64,000 nt of DNA from Acidobacteriota bacterium (GCA_947467605.1 CANIII010000006.1:124001-188000); one strand, 5' to 3'; shown: positions 16,288 through 26,707, counted from the stretch's first letter. Notes: a model not told the origin generated them from the sequence alone. Translations and numbers: made by a program.

Positions 16288-17883
16288 ATGCTCAAGACCA
16301 TTCCTGCGGCGGCGTTAATCGTGGCAGCGTCGGCGGCAGCCGGCGGGATGCTCGGGGCCCAGGCGCCGAAAGCTGGGCGCGATCGCATCAACGACGGGTA
16401 TCAGGTCTACACCGCGGCGTTGGCGGCCATCGAGAAGGACTACGTCGAGCCGGTCGATCCGGCCACGGCCGTGTACGGCTCGATCGACGGCATGTTGCGC
16501 ACGCTCGATCCGCATTCCTCGTTCTTCGATCCGAATACGTACGCGCAGATGCGCGAACGGCAGGAAGGCAAGTACCCCGGTATTGGCGTGACGATCGTGG
16601 CCGCCAATGAAGACGTGACCGTCACCCAGCTGTTCGAGGGCTCGCCGGCCTACAAGGCGGGCATTCGACGCGGGGACGTGATTGCGAAGGTCGGTACCGA
16701 AAGCGCCAAGGGCTGGACCACGCGCCAGGTGTCCGACAAGATTCGCGGGCCGAAGGGCACGACGGTGAACGTCTCAATTCGTCGCCCGGGTTCAGACACG
16801 CTGATTGAACTCACCGTGCCGCGCGATGAGATCAACATCACGACCGTGCGCGCGGCGTTCATGATGCAGCCGGGCACCGGCTACATCCGTCTCGCGGATT
16901 TTTCGGAGACCAGCGACGAAGAGATCCTGTCGGCGCTCAAGAAACTGCAGGGCCAGGGCATGGAGCGCCTGGTGTTTGACCTGCGCGACAACCCGGGCGG
17001 TTTGCTCGACGCCGCGATCGGCATTGCCAGCCACTTCATCAAGCGTGGGCAGATGGTGGTCTACACCAAGGGCCGCGTGCAGAACTCCGACAAGGAATAT
17101 CCGGCGATTGCGCAGGGTGAGTTCCTGACCGTGCCGCTCATCGTGATGGTGAGCCGCGGCAGCGCGAGTGCGTCGGAAATTGTCACGGGCGCCATGCAGG
17201 ATCACGATCGCGCGATCGTTGTCGGCGAACAGACTTTCGGTAAGGCACTTGTGCAATCGGTGTATCGCATCGCGAACGGCGCGGGGCTCGCGCTCACGAC
17301 GGGCCGATACTACACGCCGAGCGGCCGGTTGATTCAACGGCCGTGGGACGGCGCGTTCGACGACTATCTGACCTACGGCCTGCGCGATCAGAACGAGCAC
17401 CGCGATCACGCCGCCAGCCAGCTGAAGTACACCGACGGCGGCCGCAAGGTGTACGGCGGCGGCGGCATCGAGCCGGATCACTTCATGCCGGGCCCGAACG
17501 AGGGCTTCAACCCCAGCTTCTTCTCGCGGCAATTGTTCAGCCGTGGCATGTTCGTGGGCTTTGCCGAGCGCTTCACGGCAGAAGGCGACGATCGCCCGGC
17601 CAACAAGCGCGCTACGAGCCAGCACAAGGTTTCGCGTGGGTTCGATATCACAACCGCGATCCTGGATGAGTTCAAGGCGTACGCGACGTCGCAGCGAGTC
17701 AAGATCGATGACGCGGCGTTTGCCAAGGACGTGGTCTACGTCAAGGCCATGATCCACTACGAAGCCGACGTCGACCTGTTCGGCGTCGAGGAAGCCCGCC
17801 GACAACTCCTCAAGGTCGACCCGCAGGCCGCCTTCGCCCTCGGTTTCTTCGACGAAGCCAAAGCGCTCCTCGCCAAAAAATAG
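16288..17883 (+). CDS. S41 family C-terminal processing peptidase with PDZ domain
   Basis: This 531-residue secreted or membrane-anchored protease has an N-terminal signal segment and a PDZ domain (about residues 85-175, GIGVTIVAANEDVTVTQLFEGSPA region). The S41 catalytic core follows, with serine in the RGSASASEIV motif and lysine in FGKALVQ, as in Ctp/Prc. The C-terminal extension of about 150 residues is longer than in small CtpA proteins and may bind substrates. It probably trims or degrades envelope proteins by their C-termini. It follows tatC by 27 bases and may be cotranscribed. Confidence 0.9.
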   Translation: MLKTIPAAALIVAASAAAGGMLGAQAPKAGRDRINDGYQVYTAALAAIEKDYVEPVDPATAVYGSIDGMLRTLDPHSSFFDPNTYAQMRERQEGKYPGIGVTIVAANEDVTVTQLFEGSPAYKAGIRRGDVIAKVGTESAKGWTTRQVSDKIRGPKGTTVNVSIRRPGSDTLIELTVPRDEINITTVRAAFMMQPGTGYIRLADFSETSDEEILSALKKLQGQGMERLVFDLRDNPGGLLDAAIGIASHFIKRGQMVVYTKGRVQNSDKEYPAIAQGEFLTVPLIVMVSRGSASASEIVTGAMQDHDRAIVVGEQTFGKALVQSVYRIANGAGLALTTGRYYTPSGRLIQRPWDGAFDDYLTYGLRDQNEHRDHAASQLKYTDGGRKVYGGGGIEPDHFMPGPNEGFNPSFFSRQLFSRGMFVGFAERFTAEGDDRPANKRATSQHKVSRGFDITTAILDEFKAYATSQRVKIDDAAFAKDVVYVKAMIHYEADVDLFGVEEARRQLLKVDPQAAFALGFFDEAKALLAKK

Positions 17884-17954
17884 ATGGGGGTTTTTCCTAG
17901 GGCAGTCCGCCATATTTAGTGGCCCGTTTTCACCTAGCCCCACCTAATAGGGCT

Positions 17955-17963
17955 TGGTATACT
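17955..17963 (+). promoter_or_regulatory. Extended -10 promoter of smc
   Basis: TGG-TATACT is an extended -10 element (TGn plus TATACT), which can work without a good -35. It is 14 bases before the smc ATG and predicts a very short leader. An inverted repeat AGCCC/GGGCT (17936-17940 with 17950-17954) lies just upstream and could be a weak terminator of the protease gene or an operator. Confidence 0.42.
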
Positions 17964-17977
17964 TCAACCAACTTTCG

Positions 17978-20900
17978 ATGCGCCTCGCAAAACTTCATAT
18001 TGCTGGATTCAAGAGCTTTCCTGACCGTGCGGAGCTTCACTTCGACGACGGCGTGACCGCCATTGTCGGCCCCAACGGCTGCGGGAAGAGTAACGTCGTC
18101 GACGCCATTACCTGGGTGCTCGGCGAGCAGAGCGCAAAGAGCCTGCGCGGTGAGCGCATGGAGGACGTGATCTTTGCGGGCAGCGATGCCCGCAAGCCCA
18201 CGGCGGCTGCGGAAGTGCGGCTGATGCTCAGTGATGTCGCCCAAGCGGCAATGAAGGCTGCGGTTGGCGCAATCGTGGCGAGCGGCGACGCACCCGTGGA
18301 CGGGGCGCCGCCCGCACTCGATTCTGAGGGGCTCCCGATCATCGAGCTGCCGAGCGTTGAGGACTTGCTCGACGAGGGCCCCATCACGGTGCGCGACGTC
18401 GAGATCGGTCGGCGCCTGTATCGTTCGGGCGAGAGTGAGTACCTGATCGACGGCGACGTCTGCCGTCTGCGTGACATTCACGATCTGCTGATGGACTCCG
18501 GTCTCGGCGTGAAGGCGTACGCCGTGATCGAGCAGGGCAAGATCGGCCAGATCCTTTCGTCACGACCAGCCGAACGGCGTTCGCTGATTGAAGAAGCCGC
18601 CGGTGTCACCAAATACAAATCGCGTCGTCGTCAGGCGGAACTGAAGCTTGAGGCCGCGCACGGCAACCTGACGCGCATCGACGACATCGTGTTCGAAGTC
18701 GAGAAGCAGCGCGGCACGCTGAAGCGCCAGGCCGCCAAGGCGAAGCGCTATCAGCGTTTGCGCGAAGAGCTGCGCCGCTGGGAACAGGTGCAGTTTGCGC
18801 ACCGGTACCGCACGTTGTCGCGCGACATCGAGAGCGCTGACACACGTCTGGCGGCCGCTCGTGAGCGTGAAGCGGCTGCCTCCGCCAACCTCTCCGAGAT
18901 CGAGACCACGCTCGAAGGGCTGCGCATCGGGTTGTACGAAGCCGAGACATTGTCGACCGCGACGCGCGAACGCGCGCATGGTCTCGAGCTCGAGATCAAC
19001 CGCCGCCAGCAGCAGATCACGTTTGACAAGCAGCAGATCGCCGACCTGGGTGTGCGCGCGGAAGAGCTCGCAGCCGAAGTCAGTGACCTCACCGGTCGCG
19101 AAGAGCCGGCGCGGCTCGCGATCGAATCGCAGCGGGCAGCCGCCGCGGCCGCGACCGAAGCGGTGGCGGACGCAGAGCACCTGGTGGCCGACCGTCAGCA
19201 CGACTACGCGCAGGCGTCGATGTCGGTGCAGAGCGTTGAGAAAGAAGCTGACGAACTGCGCGCTGCCGTCATGGGCGCGGCCACGACGTTGTCGGCGCTC
19301 CGTCAGGCGCGCGACAACGCCGGCGCGGTCAAAGACCGCGTGGCCTCGGAGCTCGGTCGGCTCACGATCGAAGCGCGCGAGCTGTCGGCGGAAGCGGATC
19401 GCGTTCACAACCTGCGCGAGCAGGCGGCAGCTGAACTCGCGGAGGCGCGTGAAGCACTGTCGATCGTGCTCGACACTCGCCGCACCGCCGAAGCACGCCT
19501 GAGCGAACTGCGCGCGAACCGCACGCGTGTCGTGAACGAACTGGCCTCGCAGCAGCGCGAACACGCGACGCTGGCGGCGCGACTCAACTCGCTTGAGGGC
19601 CTCGAAGCCAGCCGCGCGACGTTCGGTGACGCCGCACGACTGTTGCTGGCCGAGGCGCCGCACGCGGTGGGCCAGCACGGCGCCATCGTGGACCATCTCG
19701 AAGTGGAGCGTTCGTACGAGCGCGCAGTTGACGCGCTGCTCGGCGACTTGCTTCAGCATGTGATCGTCGACTCGGCCGAGCAGGTCACCACGGCACTGAA
19801 GCTGTTGGCCGAGAAGAATGCCGGCCGCTGCGGCTTCCTCGTGCTCGATGGCGCTGGCGTGTATGTGCCGGCCGTGCAGCCGCCCGCCGGCACGCGCGCG
19901 CTACGTTCCGTCGTGAAGGCCACCGGTCAATACGCCGACGCCATTACGCACGTCGTCGGAGATGCGCTGATCGCTGACAGCTTTGAGATCGCGCGCGATG
20001 TGGCGCGGACCGTTGGCGTGCCAGTGGCGGCGCCCGGCGGCGAAGTGTTTCATGGCTCGTGGCTCGTGCAGGGCGGAGCCCGCCAGGGTGCGCGCGGCAT
20101 TCTCGAGCTGCGCAGCGAGACGGCCGGGCTGCGCGAGCAGATCACCGCGATTCGCACACTCATGGCGGGTCTGACGTCGGAGCAGTCCACGGCCGACCAG
20201 CAGATCACGGACACCGAGCGTCAACTCGCCGACTCGGTCGCCTCGCATCACAACTTCGAGAAGGCGATCGTCGGCCACGAGGCGCAAGCGAATCGGTCGG
20301 ACGCCGATCTCACGCGCGTGTCGCGTCGCCTCGATGTGGTGCTCACCGAGCAGCATCGCGCCGAGGAAGAAGAGCGCGCGGCTGCCGGACGCCGTGACGA
20401 TGCGGCGACGGCGATCACGGAACATGAAGCCGGCTACAGGGACGCGGAAGCGCGTCTTGGCGACGTGCTGTCGCGCCTGCAGGGCGCACGCGATCACTCG
20501 GAAAGCAAACTGCGACTGGTCACCGAAGCCCGCACGCAGCAGGCGACGATGATCGAGCGCGTGGCCTCGCTCGGCGCAGACGTGGCGCGCCTCGAAGCGG
20601 CCGCTCTCGAACTCGCGGAGCGCATCGTTGGGCGCCGCGGCGACATTGAGCGGACGCACACGCGACGCGGGGAACTGCACATCGGCATCGGCGAGACCGA
20701 GCGGTTGCTCGACACCGACGTGCACACGCTCGAAGGTCTACGGGTGGATCTGCGCGAGCTCGACGAGAAGCTCGCCGGCCTGCGTTCGCAGTTCGAAGGG
20801 CGCGAGCACGACATTCGCGGCGCCCGTCAGGTGCTCGAGGTGGTGCGTGCCGACGTCATGCAGGGCGAGGTCGCCAAGGCCAAGGCGTCGTCGGATCTCG

Positions 20901-21784
20901 AACACTTGAATCAGCAGTGCCTCGACGCCGTCAATGCGTCGATTGATGCGGTCATGGTCGAAGTGGATCGCATGGAAGCCGCAGGCGAACTGAGCGCGCC
21001 GTCCAAGCGCCTGGCCGCGGCGTCGGCCCCGGAGGCGGGCGACGACGACGATGACGGTGCCATGGTGTCAGGGGGGCAGGGTTCCGAGGGTGCTCGCGGT
21101 GCCGAGGGTGCGGACCTGTCGCTCACGTCGCCTGACGCCGAGATCACGCCGGATATGGTGATCGCCGACTTGCGCGGCAAGATTGAACGGCTCGGCCCGG
21201 TCAACATGATGGCGATTGGCCAGTTCGACGAACTCGAAGCGCGTCACACGTTCCTCACGACGCAGCGCAAGGACCTACTCGATGCGATTTCGCAGACGGG
21301 CGAGGCGATCAAGCGCATCGACAAGACGACCAAGGAGCGCTTCGAAGAGGCGTTCCATTCGATCAACGAGAAGTTCCAGGTGATGTTCTCGACCGTCTTC
21401 GGCGGCGGACGCGCAAACCTCTCGCTGATCGATCAGGAGAACGAAGAGGAAAGCGGCATCGACATCGTCGCGCAGCCGCCGGGCAAGCGGCTGCAGAACG
21501 TGCAGCTGCTCTCCGGTGGTGAGAAGGCGCTGACCGCGATGGCGCTGATGTTCGCCATCTTCAAATATCGCCCGAGCCCGTTCTGCCTGCTCGACGAAAT
21601 CGACGCGCCGCTCGACGACGCGAACATTGGCCGTTTCGTGGAAATGCTCAAGACGATGCAGGACCATACCCAGTTCATCCTCATCACGCACAACCGGAAG
21701 ACGATGGAGATTGCGAATCGTCTCTACGGTGTGACGATGGAAGAGCCGGGTGTCTCGAAGTTGATCTCGATTCAAATGAACTAG
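17978..21784 (+). CDS. smc: Chromosome segregation ATPase SMC
   Basis: This 1268-residue protein condenses and individualises chromosomes. The N-terminal head has Walker A GPNGCGKS at 31-38. Two long coiled coils surround a hinge at about 520-680, and the C-terminal head has the signature [13 protein letters not shown] and Walker [14 protein letters not shown]. Two oddities are visible. An insertion of about 40 residues (around residues 95-135, Pro/Asp/Glu-rich) sits in the N-head. A low-complexity Asp/Gly/Ala/Glu-rich loop (about 1012-1055) interrupts the C-terminal coil before the conserved GPVNMMAI motif. The ATG at 17978 starts the standard [14 protein letters not shown]. No scpA or scpB is adjacent. 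Confidence 0.96.
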   Translation: MRLAKLHIAGFKSFPDRAELHFDDGVTAIVGPNGCGKSNVVDAITWVLGEQSAKSLRGERMEDVIFAGSDARKPTAAAEVRLMLSDVAQAAMKAAVGAIVASGDAPVDGAPPALDSEGLPIIELPSVEDLLDEGPITVRDVEIGRRLYRSGESEYLIDGDVCRLRDIHDLLMDSGLGVKAYAVIEQGKIGQILSSRPAERRSLIEEAAGVTKYKSRRRQAELKLEAAHGNLTRIDDIVFEVEKQRGTLKRQAAKAKRYQRLREELRRWEQVQFAHRYRTLSRDIESADTRLAAAREREAAASANLSEIETTLEGLRIGLYEAETLSTATRERAHGLELEINRRQQQITFDKQQIADLGVRAEELAAEVSDLTGREEPARLAIESQRAAAAAATEAVADAEHLVADRQHDYAQASMSVQSVEKEADELRAAVMGAATTLSALRQARDNAGAVKDRVASELGRLTIEARELSAEADRVHNLREQAAAELAEAREALSIVLDTRRTAEARLSELRANRTRVVNELASQQREHATLAARLNSLEGLEASRATFGDAARLLLAEAPHAVGQHGAIVDHLEVERSYERAVDALLGDLLQHVIVDSAEQVTTALKLLAEKNAGRCGFLVLDGAGVYVPAVQPPAGTRALRSVVKATGQYADAITHVVGDALIADSFEIARDVARTVGVPVAAPGGEVFHGSWLVQGGARQGARGILELRSETAGLREQITAIRTLMAGLTSEQSTADQQITDTERQLADSVASHHNFEKAIVGHEAQANRSDADLTRVSRRLDVVLTEQHRAEEEERAAAGRRDDAATAITEHEAGYRDAEARLGDVLSRLQGARDHSESKLRLVTEARTQQATMIERVASLGADVARLEAAALELAERIVGRRGDIERTHTRRGELHIGIGETERLLDTDVHTLEGLRVDLRELDEKLAGLRSQFEGREHDIRGARQVLEVVRADVMQGEVAKAKASSDLEHLNQQCLDAVNASIDAVMVEVDRMEAAGELSAPSKRLAAASAPEAGDDDDDGAMVSGGQGSEGARGAEGADLSLTSPDAEITPDMVIADLRGKIERLGPVNMMAIGQFDELEARHTFLTTQRKDLLDAISQTGEAIKRIDKTTKERFEEAFHSINEKFQVMFSTVFGGGRANLSLIDQENEEESGIDIVAQPPGKRLQNVQLLSGGEKALTAMALMFAIFKYRPSPFCLLDEIDAPLDDANIGRFVEMLKTMQDHTQFILITHNRKTMEIANRLYGVTMEEPGVSKLISIQMN

Positions 21785-21794
21785 CCTGGGACGC

Positions 21795-22886
21795 ATGAAC
21801 GAAGCCAAGGCCGCGCGATATCAGCGACTGCGTCGCAGAGCTGATGTCGTCAGCGCGGCCGCCGGCATCGTCGTGCTCGGGCTCTGTGGCGTGACGCCTG
21901 CCGGTGCGGCGCTCGCGGATCTCGTGACAGGCGCCGTGTCGGGCACCAGCGGCCGCTGGCATGCGCTCGCCGAAGTGATCGTCTTCGTGGCGCTGCTGGC
22001 CGCGGCGCTCGAGGTGATCGCACTGCCGGTCGTGATTTACCTCGGCGTCAGTCTGGATCGCCGATTCAAACGCGCAGACAAGTCCGTTGGCGGTCTCGTG
22101 ACGGCGCAACTCCACACGGCGGCTGTCGGTGTGGCCGCCGCGGTTATTGTCGGTGTCGTGATTCACGTGTCGGTGCGTCTGGCTGATGGATGGTGGTGGC
22201 TGGCAACCGGTGTCACGCTGTCGGTCGCGCTGGCCGCGGCGATACGCGGCGTGTCGAGTCTGATCGCGCGCAGTGGCGCGGCGGGGCAGTTGTCGAATCC
22301 TGAACTGACGGCAAGACTGGCGCAAGTCTCCGTCGATGCGGGCGTGCCGGTGGCTGGCATCTTCGAGTGGCGCGACCATGGCCACGACGAGCACACGGCG
22401 TCTGTGACGGGATTCGGGAAGGGCCGGCGGGTGTTGATTGCGCCGGACGTGCTGCGAGACTGGTCGCAGGACGAGATTGCGGTGGTCGTCGCGCACGAGC
22501 TGTCGCATCACAAGCACCATGATTTGATTCAGGCGTTGCTGCTCGACGCGCTGTTGTTGTCGTCGGCGCTGGCCGTGGCCGATCTCGGCCTGTTGTTGTC
22601 GGGCGTACCCGCGGGCGCGTTGCTGTCGCTGCCGTTGATTGCCCTCATGGCCGGCGGCGTGTGGCTCGTGGCAACACCAGCCCGCCATGGCCTGTCACGA
22701 TGGCAAGAACGGCGTGCGGATCAGTTTGCGCTGGCCGTCACTGGTCATCGCGATGCATTTGCCGCAGCCGTGCGCCGCCTCGGTGCGCAACATCTCGCAG
22801 AAGAGAAGCCGTCTGCTATTACGCGCTGGCTGTTTCATCGTCACCCGTCGGTGGATGAGCGGTTGGCGATGGCGGAGCGGCGATAG
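21795..22886 (+). CDS. M48-family zinc metalloprotease
   Basis: This 363-residue membrane protease has four or more hydrophobic segments in the first 170 residues and then the zinc motif HELSH (HExxH) in VVVAHELSHHKHHDLI. A third ligand is likely in the downstream RRADQFAL (ExxxD-like) stretch. The arrangement resembles HtpX/Ste24-like peptidases, which cut membrane or misfolded proteins. It lies 10 bases after smc and may be read from the same transcript. Confidence 0.83.
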   Translation: MNEAKAARYQRLRRRADVVSAAAGIVVLGLCGVTPAGAALADLVTGAVSGTSGRWHALAEVIVFVALLAAALEVIALPVVIYLGVSLDRRFKRADKSVGGLVTAQLHTAAVGVAAAVIVGVVIHVSVRLADGWWWLATGVTLSVALAAAIRGVSSLIARSGAAGQLSNPELTARLAQVSVDAGVPVAGIFEWRDHGHDEHTASVTGFGKGRRVLIAPDVLRDWSQDEIAVVVAHELSHHKHHDLIQALLLDALLLSSALAVADLGLLLSGVPAGALLSLPLIALMAGGVWLVATPARHGLSRWQERRADQFALAVTGHRDAFAAAVRRLGAQHLAEEKPSAITRWLFHRHPSVDERLAMAERR

Positions 22887-22903
22887 CGCCGATCCACTCC
22901 GGT

Positions 22904-22931
22904 AAGGGTTTTCTGCACAGATTCCGCGTTA
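22904..22931 (+). promoter_or_regulatory. ECF-type promoter motif, copy 1
   Basis: AAGGGTTTT at 22904-22912 and CGCGTTAA at 22925-22932 have their first bases 21 apart, exactly as in the two other copies at 25535 and 26680. The layout (GGGT-type -35, about 16 bases, CGTT -10) resembles promoters of extracytoplasmic-function sigma factors. The start would fall near 22938, about 70 bases before the hydrolase-oxidoreductase gene. Confidence 0.58.
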
Positions 22932-23009
22932 ACCAGCTGAGGGACGCCCAATGTCGGCGGCCCACTCGTCGGTTTCGCTCAGGGCGTTGCCCACAGAAGG
23001 GAATCTGTC

Positions 23010-25520
23010 ATGCAGAACTCGCGCGCCATTGCCGTCCTCGTGCTGCTATTCGCGCTCTCGCTGGTCATCAGCGCAGCGCCATTTCGCCAGACGGCTACTG
23101 ACACCCCCGCCAGTCTTGTCGACTTTGATGCACGCGCCATCGACGCTTACGTCAACGACGCCATGCGTTCGGCCCACATTCCAGGGCTCGCGCTGGGCGT
23201 CGTCCGTGGCGACCGCATTGCTTATCTGAAGGGGTATGGCGCCGCCGGCCCGGACGGGCGGCCCGTGACCGCCGAGACGCCGTTCATCCTGGGCTCAACC
23301 TCGAAGTCGTTCACCGCGCTGGCCGTGATGCAACTGGTTGAGGCAGGCCGGATCGACCTGGATGCGCCAGTGACGACGTATCTGCCTTGGTTCCGAACAC
23401 GTCACACGGCAGAGTCGGACAAGATCAGCGTGCGGCATTTACTCCATCACACCAGCGGGCTCCGGACCTACGAGGGCCTCAAGGGCTTGTCGCTCAACGA
23501 CCAACGCGGCCCTGCGCTCGAGAATGGCGTGCGCGAGTTGTCCGAGACCGAGCTCCGGCAGCCAGCGGGCCGGCGCTTCGAATACGCCAACGAGAACTAC
23601 AGCGCCCTTGGTCTGATCGTCCAGGAGGTTTCCGGAGTTTCGTACGAAGCGTACGTGCGTTCGGCTATCTTCGCCCCGCTGCAGATGCACCACAGCGCGT
23701 CGGCGTTGTCAGATGCCGGCGCGGTGGACATGGCGTCAGGCCATCGTTACTGGTTCGGTTGGCCCGTGGCGTTTGACGCGCCGTACCCCAGACGTGCGAC
23801 CCCCGCAGGGTTTCTGATTTCCTCGGCGGAGGACATGACGCACTACGTCGCCGCGCAATTGAACGATGGCCGCTACGACGATCGGCAGCTCGTGTCGCCG
23901 CAGGGGATCGCGACGCTACATGCCTCGGGGCCCGAGATCGGCCCGGCGACCTCGTACGCCATGGGGTGGGCTATTCACCGCGCCCCGGGAGCGACGAAGA
24001 TCTGGCACGACGGAGACGTCAGCAATTTCAACTCGCACCTGCGCCTGCTGCCCGAACAACACCTCGGCATGGTTGTGCTGATGAATGTCGGTCGCACGGG
24101 CAACAGCGCCGCTATCGATCGTCTGATCGAAGGCATCGCCGCGACGGTGAGTGGACGCGGCCCGGCGACGCCCGTCGGCGCCGGATGGACGGCACGCTCG
24201 CGCGTGATGGCGGTGGCGCCAGTGCTGATCGCTGCCCTGTGGGCCTGGTGGTCCTACCGATCGCTGCGAAGACGGCGACAGCCACTTGCGCCGCCCCGTG
24301 GTGCCAATCGGGTGTGGCGGGTTTACATGCCGCTGACCGTCGAACTCGGTGCGGCCGGCTTCCTGCTGATGGGTGTTCCGGCCGCGGTTCAGACGCCCAT
24401 GGCCACGATCGCGTTGTTTACACCCGATCGGTTTACCGTGGTCATGACGACCGCGGTTCTGGCACTTCTCTGCGCGATTGCGCGCATCTACGTCTTCTTA
24501 CGAAAGCACTCGTCTGTGACGTCCGATCCCGCGCCCCGCACGATGCGTGCGGTCGTGCGCCGAGAATACGGCACGCCAGACGTGCTGACCTGCGAGCGAA
24601 TTGAGCGTCCCGTCCCTGGCGATGACGAGGTGCTCGTGCGCGTGCGCGCGGCCGCGGTCAGCATTGGCGACCATCATGTGGTCACGGGCAAACCGTATCT
24701 GATCCGACTCAGCCCATTCGGCGGCCTCCCACGGCCGAAGAACAGCGTGCCGGGCGGGGCCATGTCTGGCCGCGTGGAGGCGATCGGTGCGAACGCCACG
24801 GCGTTTCATCCCGGCGACGAGGTCTACGGAGAAGTGAGGAGTGGCGCATGGGCAGAGTACGTCGTGGTGCCGGCCGCGCGGCTCGCGTTGAAGCCGAGCA
24901 ATCTGACGTTCGACCAAGCGGCGGCGGCGCCATGGGGTGTCGTGGCGCTGCAGGCCTTGCGCGATGCTGGTGCGCTCCGCGCAGGTCAGCGCGTGCTGAT
25001 CAACGGGGCTTCGGGTGGGGTGGGCACGTGGGCGGTTCAGATCGCGAAGGCACTCGGCGCCCACGTGACCGCCGTCTGCAGCACGCGCAACGTCGAGATG
25101 GTGCGCGCGCTCGGCGCGGACGTGGTGATTGACTACATGGCGCAGGATTTCACTCGCGGTGAGGCGCGCTTCGATGTCCTGCTCGACCTGATTGGAAACC
25201 GCTCGCTCGCCGATTGCCGGCACGTGCTCACGAGCCGCGGCATCATGGTTCCGTCCTCCGGCGGCGATGGCAATTGGATTGGGCCGTTCGTTCGCATCAT
25301 TGGAGGGCTCATCTCGTCGCTGTTCACGAGCCAGAAGTTCAAGACGTTCATTGTGGCGCCCAATCAGGCCGACCTCCTGGTGCTGAAGGAGATCATCGAG
25401 GCCGGGAAGGCGAAGCCGATCATCGACCGTCGCTACTCGCTGGTCGAGGCGGCTGACGCCCTGCGCCATGTTGGTGCGGGGCACGCCCAAGGGCAGACCG
25501 TGATGCTGATCGACGAGTAA
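23010..25520 (+). CDS. Serine hydrolase (class C beta-lactamase fold) fused to MDR quinone-oxidoreductase
   Basis: This is one open frame of 836 residues with two enzymes. Residues 1-22 form a signal peptide. Residues 38-380 are a beta-lactamase/PBP-like domain with the SxxK nucleophile motif Ser96-Thr-Ser-Lys99, Tyr192-Ala-Asn194 and His333-Asp-Gly335. Three hydrophobic segments (about 405-500) follow. From Met512 there is a complete zinc-free medium-chain dehydrogenase of the zeta-crystallin/quinone oxidoreductase type, with the nucleotide loop NGASGGVG and a conserved C-terminal tail. If topology follows the helices, the hydrolase is periplasmic and the NAD(P)H enzyme cytoplasmic. AAGG at 22997-23000 supports the start. 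No second Shine-Dalgarno is seen before Met512. Substrates are unknown. Confidence 0.82.
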   Translation: MQNSRAIAVLVLLFALSLVISAAPFRQTATDTPASLVDFDARAIDAYVNDAMRSAHIPGLALGVVRGDRIAYLKGYGAAGPDGRPVTAETPFILGSTSKSFTALAVMQLVEAGRIDLDAPVTTYLPWFRTRHTAESDKISVRHLLHHTSGLRTYEGLKGLSLNDQRGPALENGVRELSETELRQPAGRRFEYANENYSALGLIVQEVSGVSYEAYVRSAIFAPLQMHHSASALSDAGAVDMASGHRYWFGWPVAFDAPYPRRATPAGFLISSAEDMTHYVAAQLNDGRYDDRQLVSPQGIATLHASGPEIGPATSYAMGWAIHRAPGATKIWHDGDVSNFNSHLRLLPEQHLGMVVLMNVGRTGNSAAIDRLIEGIAATVSGRGPATPVGAGWTARSRVMAVAPVLIAALWAWWSYRSLRRRRQPLAPPRGANRVWRVYMPLTVELGAAGFLLMGVPAAVQTPMATIALFTPDRFTVVMTTAVLALLCAIARIYVFLRKHSSVTSDPAPRTMRAVVRREYGTPDVLTCERIERPVPGDDEVLVRVRAAAVSIGDHHVVTGKPYLIRLSPFGGLPRPKNSVPGGAMSGRVEAIGANATAFHPGDEVYGEVRSGAWAEYVVVPAARLALKPSNLTFDQAAAAPWGVVALQALRDAGALRAGQRVLINGASGGVGTWAVQIAKALGAHVTAVCSTRNVEMVRALGADVVIDYMAQDFTRGEARFDVLLDLIGNRSLADCRHVLTSRGIMVPSSGGDGNWIGPFVRIIGGLISSLFTSQKFKTFIVAPNQADLLVLKEIIEAGKAKPIIDRRYSLVEAADALRHVGAGHAQGQTVMLIDE

Positions 25521-25534
25521 CAGCCGGCGCGGTC

Positions 25535-25562
25535 AAGGGGTTGTGACTCGCTTTTCGCGTTA
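25535..25562 (+). promoter_or_regulatory. ECF-type promoter motif, copy 2
   Basis: AAGGGGTT at 25535-25542 and CGCGTTAC at 25556-25563 again lie 21 bases apart. The predicted start of transcription falls almost on the ATG at 25569, so this mRNA may be leaderless. Confidence 0.58.
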
Positions 25563-25568
25563 CTGAGC

Positions 25569-26681
25569 ATGACCACTTCTACTGCATCGACAGGCTCACT
25601 GCCCATCATGGCCACGTCACCGTTGCCGATACGCGACGTCCTGGTGATCGGCGCTGGACAAGCAGGACTCGCCGCCGGGTATCACCTCCAGCGCGCAGGC
25701 CTGCGGTATGAACTGCTCGACGCCAACTCGCGAGTTGGCGACAGCTGGCGCCAGCGCTTCGATTCGCTGAGGCTGTTCACCCCTCGCTCATACAGCGCGT
25801 TGCCTGGCTTGGCTGTGCCTGGTGATCCTCAAGGGTTTCCCGGCAAAGATGAGATTGCCGACTACCTTGAGAGGTATGCCAAGCACTTTGCCCTCTCGAT
25901 TCGCCCCAACACTGCTGTTCGGTCACTCGAGACATCCGGCAGCAATTTCAGAGTGACGACGGGCGACGGCGCCCAGATCGAGTCGCGCGCCGTCGTTGTC
26001 GCGACGGGCGCGCATCAAGTCCCGCGCATTCCAGCGATCGCCACCGGCTTCTCCGGCGCAGTGCGCCAGATGCCGGCGTCCGATTACCGCAGGCCATCGA
26101 GCCTTCCGGAAGGGACCGTCCTGGTCGTCGGCGATGGCGCAACTGGTCGGCAAATTGCCCTCGAACTTGCCGCGACGCGCCGTGTGCTGCTGTCCGTGGG
26201 CCGCCCACGACGCGTCCTGCCCGCTCGGGTGCTGGGTCGCAGCGCGTTCTGGTGGCTCGATCATCTCGGGCTCATTCGGGCTCCTCGCGACAGTTGGATC
26301 GCGCGCCGGATGCGATCCGAAGACCCGTTTCCCGGACGCCATCTCACCCTGCCTCGCCTTGGCGAGGCCGGCGTCAATGTCACGGCACGCCTCTCTGCGG
26401 CCGAAGGTTCTACCGCGCACTTTGCCGATGGCAGCGCCACGGAGATCGATGCGCTGGTCTGGGCGACCGGCTATCGCGTGAATAGTGACTGGCTGGCCAT
26501 TCCCGCAGTCAAGGGACCTGGTGGAGTGTTCGTTCAGTCGCGCGGAGTCTCGCCTGTCGCGGGTGTCTATTTCGTCGGGCAGAGTTGGCAATCGACACGT
26601 GCTTCGGCGCTCCTCACTGGTGTTGGCGATGACGCAGCGGTCGTGACGGCGCACATTGCGCGCCACGTGTCAGGCCAGTAA
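25569..26681 (+). CDS. FAD/NAD(P)-dependent monooxygenase-like oxidoreductase (CzcO/FMO type)
   Basis: This 370-residue flavoprotein has the FAD-binding GxGxxG motif (VIGAGQAG, about residues 20-27), a GDSWRQRFDSLRLFTP stretch typical of CzcO/Baeyer-Villiger-like enzymes, and a second NAD(P) motif (VVGDGATG). The late ATG-Asp-type motif is VWATGYR. It would use NAD(P)H and oxygen or another acceptor; the substrate is unknown. The first ATG (25569) is next to the promoter -10, so translation may be leaderless, or start at the internal Met14 (25608), which has no clear Shine-Dalgarno. Its stop codon overlaps the promoter motif of the next gene. Confidence 0.82.
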   Translation: MTTSTASTGSLPIMATSPLPIRDVLVIGAGQAGLAAGYHLQRAGLRYELLDANSRVGDSWRQRFDSLRLFTPRSYSALPGLAVPGDPQGFPGKDEIADYLERYAKHFALSIRPNTAVRSLETSGSNFRVTTGDGAQIESRAVVVATGAHQVPRIPAIATGFSGAVRQMPASDYRRPSSLPEGTVLVVGDGATGRQIALELAATRRVLLSVGRPRRVLPARVLGRSAFWWLDHLGLIRAPRDSWIARRMRSEDPFPGRHLTLPRLGEAGVNVTARLSAAEGSTAHFADGSATEIDALVWATGYRVNSDWLAIPAVKGPGGVFVQSRGVSPVAGVYFVGQSWQSTRASALLTGVGDDAAVVTAHIARHVSGQ

Positions 26682-26707
26682 GGGGTTTTTGCGCCGTTTG
26701 CGCGTTA
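26680..26707 (+). promoter_or_regulatory. ECF-type promoter motif, copy 3
   Basis: AAGGGGTTTTT at 26680-26690 and CGCGTTAC at 26701-26708 lie 21 bases apart, identical to copies 1 and 2. It overlaps the stop of the flavoprotein gene and precedes the copper-protein chimera, giving a leader of roughly 55 bases. Confidence 0.6.
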
